DNA of 64,000 bases from assembly GCF_003097355.1 (NCBI RefSeq), contig NZ_PYUI01000022.1, positions 22,952 to 86,951 on the forward strand. Direction: 5' to 3'. This DNA comes from Arthrobacter sp. H-02-3. Its GTDB lineage: Bacteria > Actinomycetota > Actinomycetes > Actinomycetales > Micrococcaceae. The notes below the pieces were generated by a model, which saw only the letters and a program-made list of their open reading frames with translations, made no database searches and was not told where the DNA came from. Every line of letters starts with the position of its first letter. Positions within the stretch are counted from its first letter, which is position 1. This document shows, piece after piece, positions 35,473 through 44,645 of this stretch. The position numbers and the translations under genes were made by a program.

Positions 35473-36522
35473 TTAGTCCTTCGGTGCGAGCGCTTTGGCG
35501 GCAATCGCGGGCAGGAAGCTGTGGGCCTCGGGGATGTGTGCGGCGCTTACCCGGCGCCGGAACACCCAGTACGTCCAGGCCTGGTATGCCAGGACGAGTG
35601 GCAGCCCGATGCAGGCCACGATGCTCATCAGGCCCAGGGTGTAGTCCGAGGACGAGGCGTTGGTGACTGTCAGGTTGAATGCGGGATCCAGGGTGGACGG
35701 CATCACCACGGGGAACGCGGCACCGAAGATGGATGCGCTGCCGAGCAGGAGGAACGCCCCGAGCGACATGAAGGCACGGCCCTCGGCACCCTTGCGGGCG
35801 AAGTTCCAGGCGAGTACTGCTGCCACGACAGCTGCGACGACGGCGGCCATGGTCCAGGCCTCGCCGCTGAGCAGTTGCAGGCTCACGGCCCAGCCGGCGA
35901 TGGGCAGGAGCAGTACGGGCAGGAGCCGGACGAACCACGCCCGCGCCCGGTGACGGACCTCGCCGTCGGTCTTCAGCGCCAGGAACCCGAGTCCGTGCAG
36001 GAGGGAGAACCCGACGACGGCGAGACCGCCAAGCACGGCATAACCGCTGAACCAGGCGAACGGTCCGCCCACGCGGTCGCCGTTGGCATCAATCGGCAGC
36101 CCCGTGGTGGTCAGCGCCAGCGCGGCGCCGACACCGAAGGCCGCGACGAAGGAACCGGCCGAGATGGCCCAGTCCCAGCGGGCGCGCCACTTCGGGTTGT
36201 CCACCTTGCCGCGGTATTCGAAGGCGACCGCACGGAAGATGAGCGCCACGAGGACCAGCAGGAGCGGCAGGTACAGCGCGGAGAACAGCGAGGCGTACCA
36301 CAGCGGGAAGGCCGCGAAGGTGGCACCCCCGGCGGTCAGGAGCCAGACCTCGTTGCCGTCCCAGACCGGGCCGATCGTGTTGATCAAGACGCGGCGCTCA
36401 GTGTTGTTCCGGGCGAAACCCTTCATCAGCATGCCGACGCCGAGGTCGAAGCCCTCGAGAAAGAGATAGCCCGTCCACAGCACCGCGATGGCAATGAACC
36501 AGATGGTGGGTAGCAGTTCCAT
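35473..36522 (-). CDS. cydB: Cytochrome bd quinol oxidase subunit II
   Basis: This is the small catalytic subunit of the quinol-oxidising, oxygen-reducing cytochrome bd. It has high oxygen affinity and is resistant to many inhibitors. The 349-residue protein has about eight to nine transmembrane helices and the family signature at the N-terminus (TIWFIAIAVLWTGYLFLEGFDLGVGML). GPVWDGNEVWLLTAGGATFAAFP follows near residue 50. AGAGGA lies about 9 bases before the ATG at 36522. It follows cydA by 63 bases and precedes cydDC by 7 bases. Confidence 0.97.
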   Translation of the reverse strand: MELLPTIWFIAIAVLWTGYLFLEGFDLGVGMLMKGFARNNTERRVLINTIGPVWDGNEVWLLTAGGATFAAFPLWYASLFSALYLPLLLVLVALIFRAVAFEYRGKVDNPKWRARWDWAISAGSFVAAFGVGAALALTTTGLPIDANGDRVGGPFAWFSGYAVLGGLAVVGFSLLHGLGFLALKTDGEVRHRARAWFVRLLPVLLLPIAGWAVSLQLLSGEAWTMAAVVAAVVAAVLAWNFARKGAEGRAFMSLGAFLLLGSASIFGAAFPVVMPSTLDPAFNLTVTNASSSDYTLGLMSIVACIGLPLVLAYQAWTYWVFRRRVSAAHIPEAHSFLPAIAAKALAPKD

Positions 36523-36585
36523 GCTGAGAATCCTCTGCGCTTCTTCGTGTGGGGTTGCTGAATAGGTGGGTTGCTGAGCGGGCGC

Positions 36586-38187
36586 TTAGTAGGCGAACGC
36601 CAGGACGTCGTCGCCCTCGGGCCTGCCCGGTGTGCCGCCCGGGGGCGTGCCGCCCTCCGACTCGTCCGCCGGAGCGTGTGCGAGTTCCGGCATGGCCGCG
36701 GCCACGCCGCCGCGGATGTATTTGACCAGGAGCTTGACCTCGACCACCAGCAGCACGGCATAGATGGTGGTCAGCACGACGAGGGAGGTCACGATCTCGC
36801 CGGCGGACACACCCGGTGAGACAGCGGCGGCAGTGAACATGAAGACCTGATCGATGCCGCTGGGGTCAGGGTTCGGGGCGACGACGAACGGCTGGCGGCC
36901 CATCTCGGTGAAGATCCAGCCAGCGGCATTGGCGCCGAATGGTGCGAGGATGCCGAACACCGCCAGGCGCATGAGGCCCCGGGAAGCCGGAACGGTTCCC
37001 TTGCGGGTGGCCCAGAGGGCCACGAGGGCCGCGAGGGCGGCGATGCCACCAAAGCCGATCATCATGCGGAAGCCCCAGTAGGTGACTTCCATGACCGGAA
37101 CGTACTGGATGGGCTGGCCCGCGCGGTCCCCGTAGATGGGGTTGTCCGGCAGGGTGGTGCCGTACTTGGCCTTGTACTCGTCCAGCAGGCTGTTGACGCC
37201 CTTGACCTCAGTGCTGAAGTCGCCCTTGGCCAGGAAGGACAGGATGCCGGGAACCTCGATCACAGCGACAATGTCGTTGCAGTTCTTGGAACCGAGGTTG
37301 CCGACGCTGAGGACCGAGAACCCGGTGCCGTCGTGGCAGGCTGCCTCGGCGGCGGCCATCTTCATGGGCTGCTGTTCGAACATGAGCTTGCCCTGCAGGT
37401 CCCCGGTGACAGCGGTGCCCGCAAAGGAAATCATGGCGACGACGGCTCCGATGCGCAGCGAGCGGATCCACACAGTGTGGTCGTTGCGGTCCCGTCCGGG
37501 GATTCCGGGGGCTTCGCCGGGAATCACTTTGCCGTCGGCCCCGATGGTGTCGATCCCGTCGTGGCGGCGGCGCCACAGGTGGTACCAGGCGATGCCGAGG
37601 AGGAAGGCTCCGGCGACGGCGAGGGCACCGAAGAGGGTGTGGGGCACGGCAACAAGGGCGGTGTTGTTCGTGAAGACGGCCCAGGCATCGGTCATGACAG
37701 GCCGGCCATTGACCATTTGCACGCCGACCGGGTGCTGCATCCAGCTGTTGGCCACGATGATGAAGTACGCCGAGAAGACGGAACCGATCACGGCGATCCA
37801 GAGGCAGGCCAGATGGAGGCCGGGCTTGAGTTGCTTCCAGCCGAAGATCCACAGGCCCAGGAATGTCGACTCGACGAAGAAGGCCAAGAGCGCTTCCATG
37901 GCCAGCGGGGCGCCGAACACGTCGCCGACAAAGCGGCTGTACTCGCTCCAGGCCATGCCGAACTGGAATTCCTGCACGATTCCCGTGGCGACGCCCATGA
38001 TGAAGTTGATCAGGAAGAGCTTGCCCCAGAACTTGGTCATGCGGAGATACTCCGGCTTGCCGGTGCGGTACCAGAGCGTCTGGATCACAGCCACCACCAG
38101 GCCAAGGCCGATCGTGAGCGGCACCATCATGAAGTGGTAGACCGTGGTGATTCCGAATTGCCAGCGTGCGATTTCCAAGGCGTCCAA
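36586..38187 (-). CDS. cydA: Cytochrome bd quinol oxidase subunit I
   Basis: This haem-bearing subunit oxidises quinol and reduces O2 to water without proton pumping. It is 533 residues. The start is a TTG at 38187 (LDALEIARWQFGITTVYHFMMVPLTIGL) with TAGGGA 5 bases upstream; the longer frame 5' of it is not supported. The haem b595 ligand His is in TTVYHFMMVPL. QEFQFGMAWSEYSRFVGDVFGAPLAMEALLAFFVESTFLGLW is the typical helix III/IV region, and GRQPFVV lies in the Q-loop-proximal part. About nine helices are visible. The promoter region holds two BlaI-type palindromes, so expression is probably repressed by the adjacent BlaI. Confidence 0.96.
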   Translation of the reverse strand: MDALEIARWQFGITTVYHFMMVPLTIGLGLVVAVIQTLWYRTGKPEYLRMTKFWGKLFLINFIMGVATGIVQEFQFGMAWSEYSRFVGDVFGAPLAMEALLAFFVESTFLGLWIFGWKQLKPGLHLACLWIAVIGSVFSAYFIIVANSWMQHPVGVQMVNGRPVMTDAWAVFTNNTALVAVPHTLFGALAVAGAFLLGIAWYHLWRRRHDGIDTIGADGKVIPGEAPGIPGRDRNDHTVWIRSLRIGAVVAMISFAGTAVTGDLQGKLMFEQQPMKMAAAEAACHDGTGFSVLSVGNLGSKNCNDIVAVIEVPGILSFLAKGDFSTEVKGVNSLLDEYKAKYGTTLPDNPIYGDRAGQPIQYVPVMEVTYWGFRMMIGFGGIAALAALVALWATRKGTVPASRGLMRLAVFGILAPFGANAAGWIFTEMGRQPFVVAPNPDPSGIDQVFMFTAAAVSPGVSAGEIVTSLVVLTTIYAVLLVVEVKLLVKYIRGGVAAAMPELAHAPADESEGGTPPGGTPGRPEGDDVLAFAY

Positions 38188-38219
38188 GGCAGTCCCTACT
38201 TTAGCTAGGCTCGAGCAAC

Positions 38220-38236
38220 TTCTACATCGCGTAGAA
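38220..38236. promoter_or_regulatory. BlaI-type operator 1 (cydA side)
   Basis: TTCTACATCGCGTAGAA is a palindrome with a 5-base centre; the arms extend to 8 bp (38218-38238). It lies 33-49 bases upstream of the cydA TTG. It shares TTCTAC-N5-GTAGAA with the other two sites and resembles BlaI/MecI operators, which carry TACA...TGTA dyads. Confidence 0.75.
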
Positions 38237-38243
38237 GTACAAC

Positions 38244-38260
38244 TTCTACAGAGTGTAGAA
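38244..38260. promoter_or_regulatory. BlaI-type operator 2 (cydA side)
   Basis: TTCTACAGAGTGTAGAA has 7-bp perfect arms around GAG. Its centre is 24 bases from that of operator 1, so the two sites lie on similar faces of the helix. It lies 57-73 bases upstream of the cydA start. Confidence 0.75.
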
Positions 38261-38280
38261 CACATCGGCACTTCGTCGTA

Positions 38281-38487
38281 AACCAGACTCCCACGGGGCG
38301 TCACACCCCGCAATGGGCCGGACAGCCCCCGCTCCGGCGGCGGGCCCGGCACCCTCGGTCCGCCGTCGGGGGCCACCCCCGGACTGGGGGGCCGACACCG
38401 GCGGCCGACATCCGAGGCCGCAAGCCGCCGTTGGACCTCCGCCGTCGGTGCTGCCCGGCGCGCCGGCCGACACGCCGGACGGCCGTG
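38281..38487. other. GC-rich spacer between cydA operators and blaI operator
   Basis: This roughly 200-base stretch is very GC-rich, with many overlapping short inverted repeats (for example CGGGGCGTCACACCCCG near 38294). I see no credible gene on either strand. It separates the cydA-side operators from the blaI-side operator. Confidence 0.5.
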
Positions 38488-38504
38488 TTCTACTTCATGT
38501 AGAA
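38488..38504. promoter_or_regulatory. BlaI-type operator 3 (blaI side)
   Basis: TTCTACTTCATGTAGAA has the same TTCTAC-N5-GTAGAA layout. It lies 115-131 bases upstream of the blaI ATG. TAGAAA at its right end, 17 bases and TAAATT could form a promoter that the operator overlaps. Confidence 0.7.
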
Positions 38505-38618
38505 AGAATGTGCAAAACACGGTAAATTTATAACAACGTATTCACATACACCGCCCCGGCAGGCACCAGCTTTTCCCCAGCACGACGCCGGTGCGGCAGG
38601 CATAGAAGGATGTACGGA

Positions 38619-39005
38619 ATGGCAAGTCTCGGTGAACTGGAACGGGCAGTGATGGACCTGCTCTGGGCAGGTCAAGAAGCTGCGACAGCCAATACCCTGC
38701 GGGATCTCCTCGCACAGAGCACCCACCCCCAGGACGGCACCGCCGGCCACGAGGGCAAGGACCTCGCGGTCACCACGGTGCTGACCGTGCTCTCCCGCCT
38801 CGAGCGGAAGGGCCTCGTGGAACGCGAACGCGGCACCCGACCGCACCGCTACCAGGCCGTTTCCAGCCGCGCGGACCACACCGCGGAACTCATGCACGAG
38901 GTCCTCGGCTCAGCCCCGGACCGCGAGGCCGTCCTGGCCCGGTTCATTGGTTCCGTCACGGACAACGAGGCAGAAACCCTGCGCAAGCTGCTGGGCCGCA
39001 GCTAG
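38619..39005 (+). CDS. blaI: BlaI/MecI/CopY family repressor
   Basis: This is a 128-residue winged-helix repressor. MASLGELERAVMDLLW opens the DNA-binding domain; VTTVLTVLSRLERKGLVERERGTRPHRYQAV is the recognition helix and wing. The C-terminal helices (HTAELMHEVLGSAPDREAVLARFIGSVTDNEAETLRKLL) mediate dimerisation. In relatives the loop between is cleaved through the partner membrane protease. I chose the second ATG (38619) because GAAGGA lies 8 bases before it; an upstream ATG at 38610 would overlap that site. It is followed 6 bases later by the M56 gene. Palindromic operators lie upstream of it and upstream of cydA. Confidence 0.93.
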   Translation: MASLGELERAVMDLLWAGQEAATANTLRDLLAQSTHPQDGTAGHEGKDLAVTTVLTVLSRLERKGLVERERGTRPHRYQAVSSRADHTAELMHEVLGSAPDREAVLARFIGSVTDNEAETLRKLLGRS

Positions 39006-39011
39006 CGCCCG

Positions 39012-40001
39012 ATGTTCTGGACCTCATATTTTCTGGCGGTCCTGGCGATAGCACTGGCCTGGCCGGTGCCTATCCTCCTCTCGCGTGCCCAGTGGCCGGC
39101 ACGCTCCCCCTTCACGGCGATGCTGCTGTGGCAGGCGATCGCCCTTGCCGGTGGCCTGTCCATGATCGGCGCGATGCTCGTCTACGGGCTTGAGCCGGTC
39201 GGGGACAACCTGCTTTCCGGCCTGCGCGCACTGGCGGGGATGGTGTTCAACAATGCCCCCACCACGGATCTGGGCTTCTGGCACATCTTTGCGCTCTCCG
39301 CCGCGGCCCTGCTGACGGCGCATCTCGTTTTCACGCTGCTGCTGACCTACTACAAGATCCAGCGCCAGCGCCGGCGCCACCGGGAACTGCTGGACCTGCT
39401 CGCCTCGCCGTCCGCCGACGGGCCGGGAACGGTGGTCCTCAACGTGGACTCCCCCGTGGCCTACTGCCTGCCCGGCGGCGCACGCTCCGTGACTGTGCTC
39501 TCCGACGGGCTCATGGCCGCGCTGGAACCCGCTGAGCTCCGTGCGGTACTGATCCATGAGAACGCGCATTTGAGCCAGCGCCACCACCTCCTGCTGTGGG
39601 CCTTCGCCGCGTGGCGCCAGGCCCTGCCGTGGCTCCCCACCACTCGGCTGGCCCAGGATTCGGTCAACTCCCTGATCGAAATGCTGGCCGACGACGTCGC
39701 CCTCAAGACCGAGAGCAAAGCCACTCTCATCAAGGCAATCGCGATCGTGGCCAGCGGCTCCCCGACGGCCCCGGCGACGCGCCTGGCATTCGGCGAACCC
39801 GGCCTGCCCGACGCCGACCCAAGCCAGCCCGGCGCCACCGGGGGCACCGGCTCGGCAGGCACGACGGCGTCCCGCGTCAGCCGCCTGCTCTCACCCCAGC
39901 CCCCGCTTCCGGACGCCCTGCGCGCCGCCGTCCTGGCAGTCTGCGTGCTGCTGCTGGCCCTGCCGACGGCTCTGTTATTGGTCCCCGGCCTGCTCGGCTG
40001 A
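39012..40001 (+). CDS. M56 family membrane metallopeptidase (BlaR-like, no penicillin sensor)
   Basis: This is a 329-residue membrane protein with four predicted helices: about 4-22, 35-60, 95-120 and a C-terminal one at 305-325. A cytosolic zinc protease domain with HENAH (His182, Glu183, His186) lies between helices 3 and 4. This is the M56 layout of BlaR1/MecR1, but the extracellular penicillin-binding sensor is absent; only a 10-residue tail follows the last helix. What signal activates it is therefore unknown. It starts 6 bases after the blaI stop without a ribosome binding site, so the pair is coupled. It presumably relieves BlaI repression. A strong terminator follows. Confidence 0.92.
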   Translation: MFWTSYFLAVLAIALAWPVPILLSRAQWPARSPFTAMLLWQAIALAGGLSMIGAMLVYGLEPVGDNLLSGLRALAGMVFNNAPTTDLGFWHIFALSAAALLTAHLVFTLLLTYYKIQRQRRRHRELLDLLASPSADGPGTVVLNVDSPVAYCLPGGARSVTVLSDGLMAALEPAELRAVLIHENAHLSQRHHLLLWAFAAWRQALPWLPTTRLAQDSVNSLIEMLADDVALKTESKATLIKAIAIVASGSPTAPATRLAFGEPGLPDADPSQPGATGGTGSAGTTASRVSRLLSPQPPLPDALRAAVLAVCVLLLALPTALLLVPGLLG

Positions 40002-40097
40002 AGCTCTGTCATTTTCGGAAGGCGTCTGCACGGAAGGCGTCGTGGCAGGCATGCGGGCGATGAGCAGCGTCCTCGCAACACCGCTCCCGCACATGCG

Positions 40098-40130
40098 AAG
40101 GGCAAGGAGAATTAATCTCCTTGCCCTTTT
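40098..40130 (+). terminator. Rho-independent terminator after blaI-M56
   Basis: AAGGGCAAGGAGA (40098-40110) pairs perfectly with TCTCCTTGCCCTT across ATTAA, ending in a TTTT run. It is the cleanest intrinsic terminator in the window. Confidence 0.9.
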
Positions 40131-40148
40131 CAGGTTATAGCTCGTCAG

Positions 40149-40168
40149 GGGGCTTGCCGCAAGGCCCC
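40149..40168 (+). promoter_or_regulatory. Rifamycin-associated element (RAE)
   Basis: GGGGCTTGCCGCAAGGCCCC is a near-perfect dyad. It agrees with the rifamycin-associated element, remembered as GGGGCTTGCGGCAAG followed by S/G and CCCC. That element lies upstream of rifamycin-inactivating genes in actinobacteria and is linked to their induction by the drug. It sits 119 bases before the monooxygenase start, just after a terminator. Confidence 0.85.
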
Positions 40169-40287
40169 TGCCAACGGCCAGAATAGTGAGTCGCGGCCAA
40201 AATACCCGAGGAAATGGGGACTGCTCCGGGCGATTCCGCGATTCGGGGCCGCAGGCCGGAAGGTGATTTCTTGGATTGGGGTTTCAC

Positions 40288-41748
<1,461 letters not shown>

Positions 41749-41792
41749 CGTGATGATCGACGACGAACGGGGTTTTAGTGTCCCGGGTCCGG

Positions 41793-43901
41793 TCAGGCGT
41801 CGATGCGCTCCCGGTCCAGGCTTGCGGCGCCGGCAATGATGAAGTCCTTGCGCGGTGCCACGTCGGAGCCCATGAGGAGGTCGAAGACTTCTTCGGCCTG
41901 CTTGGCGTTGTCGATTCCGACCTTGCGGAGCGTCCGGTGGCGCGGATCCATGGTGGTTTCTGCCAGCTGCTCGGCGTCCATCTCGCCCAGGCCCTTGTAG
42001 CGCTGGATCGGCTCCTTGTAGCGCTTGCCCTCCTTGGCGAGCCTCGCCAGCAGGACGTGGAGTTCGGCCTCGGAGTAGGTGTAGATCATCTCGTTGGCCT
42101 TCTGGCCGGCGTTGATGACCTCCACCCGGTGCAGCGGCGGGACGGCGGCAAAGACGCGGCCCTCATCGATCATGGGCCGCATGTAGCGGAAGAAGAGCGT
42201 CAGCAGCAGCGTCCGGATGTGGGCGCCGTCGACGTCGGCGTCGGTCATGAGGATCACCTTGCCGTACCGGGCCGCACTGATGTCGAACGTCCGGCCCGAG
42301 CCTGCGCCCACCACCTGGATCAGGGCCGCGCACTCGGCGTTGGAGAGCATGTCCCCGACGGACGCCTTCTGGACGTTGAGGATCTTGCCGCGGATCGGCA
42401 GGAGGGCCTGGAAATCTGAGGACCTTGCCAGTTTGGCAGTGCCGAGTGCGGAGTCACCCTCGACGATGAACAGTTCGGACCGCGCGACGTCGTCCGTGCG
42501 GCAGTCGGCAAGCTTGGTCGGCATGGAGGAGGTTTCCAGTGCATTCTTGCGGCGCTGGGTTTCCTTGTGGACGCGCGCCGAGATGCGGGACTTCATCTCG
42601 CTGACGACCTTTTCCAGCAGCAGCGCCGACTGGGCTTTGTCGTTGCGGTTTGAGGAGGTCAGCCGTGCGGTGATCTCCTGCTCCACCACCTTGGCCACGA
42701 TGGCCCGCACGGCCGACGTGCCCAGGATTTCCTTGGTCTGGCCCTCGAACTGCGGCTCGGCCAGCCGGACGGTCAGGACTGCCGTCAGGCCGGCGAAGAT
42801 GTCGTCCTTTTCGATCTTGTCGTTGCCTGCTTTGAGTTTGCGGGCATTGGTCTCGATCGCCTTGCGGAAGGTCTTCAGCAGTGCCTGCTCGAAGCCAGAC
42901 TGGTGGGTGCCGCCCTTCGGCGTGGAGATGATGTTGACGAAGGTGCGGACCGTGCTGTCGTACCCGATCCCCCAGCGCAGGGCGACGTCGACTTCGCAGT
43001 CGCGCTCCACCTCCGCGAGCTGGCTGTGCCCCCGCTCGTCGAGGACGGGCACTGTTTCCTTGAATTTGCCGGCGCCGTGCAGGCGCCAGATGTCGGTGAT
43101 GGCCGGGTCAGCGGCGAGGAAGTCGACAAACTCGGCGATGCCGCCGTCGTGGTGGAAGACTTCCTCATGCGGGCCCGCTTCGCCCGGGGTGCCGGCAAGC
43201 CTGCGTTCGTCCCGGACCGTGAGCTTCAGCCCGGGGACCAGGAACGAGGTCTGGCGGGCACGCGCGGCGAGGTCCTCGTAGGAGAATTTGGCGTCCGGCG
43301 TGAAGATCTGCCGGTCGGCCCAGTAACGGATCCGCGTTCCCGTCATTCCGCGCTTGGCCTTGCCGACGACGTCGAGCACGGAGCCGTCAACGAACGGTTC
43401 GAAGACCGAGGCCGGATCCGGCTTGGTGCCCGGGTCCTTGAAGCGGCCCGGCTCGCCGCGGCGGAAGGACATCTTGTAGATCTTGCCGCCACGGTCCACC
43501 TCGACGTCGAGGCGTGCCGACAGGGCGTTGACGACGGAGGCGCCCACGCCGTGCAGGCCGCCCGAAGCCGTGTAAGAGCCGCCCCCAAACTTTCCGCCGG
43601 CGTGCAGTTTGGTGAAAACCACTTCGACGCCGGTCAGCCCGGTTTTCGGTTCGACGTCCACGGGGATGCCGCGGCCGTCGTCGTGGATCTCCACCGAGTT
43701 GTCCGCGTGCAGGATGATCTTGATGTCGTGGCCGAAGCCGGCGAGGGCCTCGTCGACGGAGTTGTCGATGATCTCCCAGAGGCAGTGCATGAGTCCGCGG
43801 GAATCCGTGGAGCCGATGTACATGCCCGGGCGCTTGCGGACGGCCTCAAGGCCCTCCAGCACGGAAAGGTGCCGGGCGGTGTAATCAGAACTGGGTGCCA
43901 C
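41793..43901 (-). CDS. parE: DNA topoisomerase IV subunit B (gyrase B-like)
   Basis: This is the ATPase subunit partnering ParC at 24-26.6 kb for chromosome decatenation. The 702-residue protein has the GHKL ATPase (IDNSVDEALAG, DDGRGIPVD, GGLHGVGASVVNALS within 45-130), the transducer domain with the QTK-loop-like FEGQTKEILG, and the TOPRIM domain (EGDSALGTAK, DADVDGAHIRTLLLTLFFRYM). The C-terminal zinc-free tail is RYKGLGEMDAEQLAETTMDP. The start is GTG at 43901 (MAPSSDYTARHLSVLEGLEAVRKRPGMYIG) with AAGGAG 10 bases upstream. It diverges from the DUF7455 gene. Confidence 0.96.
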   Translation of the reverse strand: MAPSSDYTARHLSVLEGLEAVRKRPGMYIGSTDSRGLMHCLWEIIDNSVDEALAGFGHDIKIILHADNSVEIHDDGRGIPVDVEPKTGLTGVEVVFTKLHAGGKFGGGSYTASGGLHGVGASVVNALSARLDVEVDRGGKIYKMSFRRGEPGRFKDPGTKPDPASVFEPFVDGSVLDVVGKAKRGMTGTRIRYWADRQIFTPDAKFSYEDLAARARQTSFLVPGLKLTVRDERRLAGTPGEAGPHEEVFHHDGGIAEFVDFLAADPAITDIWRLHGAGKFKETVPVLDERGHSQLAEVERDCEVDVALRWGIGYDSTVRTFVNIISTPKGGTHQSGFEQALLKTFRKAIETNARKLKAGNDKIEKDDIFAGLTAVLTVRLAEPQFEGQTKEILGTSAVRAIVAKVVEQEITARLTSSNRNDKAQSALLLEKVVSEMKSRISARVHKETQRRKNALETSSMPTKLADCRTDDVARSELFIVEGDSALGTAKLARSSDFQALLPIRGKILNVQKASVGDMLSNAECAALIQVVGAGSGRTFDISAARYGKVILMTDADVDGAHIRTLLLTLFFRYMRPMIDEGRVFAAVPPLHRVEVINAGQKANEMIYTYSEAELHVLLARLAKEGKRYKEPIQRYKGLGEMDAEQLAETTMDPRHRTLRKVGIDNAKQAEEVFDLLMGSDVAPRKDFIIAGAASLDRERIDA

Positions 43902-44152
43902 GGGTCGTGAACTCCTTACAAGACGGGGACGGCCCCTGCAGCGTGCGCAGGCCGGCTGTCACAGTGTTTAGCGCTCTTCCTAGGTTAGTCGGAGTCAGGG
44001 TCCTCGCCGGTCTGCCACTCCCCGGAAGGGCCCTGCGGGGCTTCCCCGTTACTGAGACGTGATACGCGGACAGCGAAAGTGGGCCATCCCGGCGATGGTT
44101 TGGCCACGAATACTGGTTATATAGATATACCGATCTACTAAGGAGGCCGAAC

Positions 44153-44374
44153 ATGACAACAGCAGTTGCGGACCGCACACTGACCGCCGCAGACCGGTGC
44201 GATCGTTGCGGAGCACAGGCATATGTCCGGGTTGTTCTCGGAGCCTCCGGCGGTGAGCTTCTTTTCTGCGGCCACCACGCACGCGCCGTAGAGCCGACAC
44301 TCAAGCCGCTCAGCTCAGACTGGCACGACGAGACAGACCGCCTTCACCAGAAGGCCCCGGTTCCGGTCGACTAG
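44153..44374 (+). CDS. DUF7455 small zinc-binding protein
   Basis: This is a 73-residue protein with CDRC (residues 16-19) and CGHH (39-42), a likely zinc knuckle: TAADRCDRCGAQAYVRVVLGASGGELLFCGHHARAVEPTL. The family is short, actinobacterial and typically sits between parE and sigA; its function is unknown. AAGGAGG is ideally placed before the ATG. AT-rich TTATATAGATATACC immediately upstream (44115-44131) probably holds the -10 element. A strong hairpin follows the gene. Confidence 0.88.
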   Translation: MTTAVADRTLTAADRCDRCGAQAYVRVVLGASGGELLFCGHHARAVEPTLKPLSSDWHDETDRLHQKAPVPVD

Positions 44375-44455
44375 ATCCCCGGTTTCCGGCTCGGCGCCTG
44401 GCCGGGTCTTCAGCGACCTGAGATTACTGAACTCTGGGACTACTGAACAACTAGT

Positions 44456-44492
44456 GAACAAGGACCTCTCCGATTCGGAGGGGTCCTTGTTC
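44456..44492 (+). terminator. Terminator of the DUF7455 gene
   Basis: GAACAAGGACCTCTCCGA pairs with TCGGAGGGGTCCTTGTTC with one mismatch in 18 bp. The stem ends TTGTTCGTT, about 80 bases after the stop codon. Confidence 0.85.
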
Positions 44493-44548
44493 GTTAACGC
44501 GGGTTAGTGCGGAGGGACGCCTGATCCTGCAAAACCACTCAGGCAAAA

Positions 44549-44610
44549 CACCAACGCGGGGTCACATCCGGCCCGCCAGGAGGCGGGCGGGATGTGACCC
44601 CGCGTTGGTG
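44549..44610 (-). terminator. Very long hairpin, probable sigA terminator
   Basis: The perfect 21-bp arms 44549-44569 (CACCAACGCGGGGTCACATCC) and 44590-44610 enclose a second 7-bp hairpin (GCCCGCC-AGGA-GGCGGGC). One G opposite G separates the two stems, so about 28 bp pair in all. On the minus strand it lies 35 bases beyond the sigA stop and is followed by TGTTTTGCC. The arm length is unusual and it may be a copy of a dispersed palindromic repeat. Confidence 0.75.
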
Positions 44611-44645
44611 TGGACTGCTCCCAGCCTACGGCTGGTGCGCGGCGG

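Noticed and set aside
38281..38487. Structured small RNA in the cydA-blaI spacer
   Set aside because: The many short inverted repeats are expected at this GC content. There is no clear promoter-terminator pair around them.
36586..38520. Longer cydA frame beginning at 38520
   Set aside because: The extra N-terminus is low-complexity and unlike CydA, and it would run through the operators. The TTG at 38187 has a ribosome binding site and fits the family start.
40016..40050. Short direct repeat CGGAAGGCGTC after the M56 gene
   Set aside because: Two 11-base copies 17 bases apart with no further structure; most likely chance.
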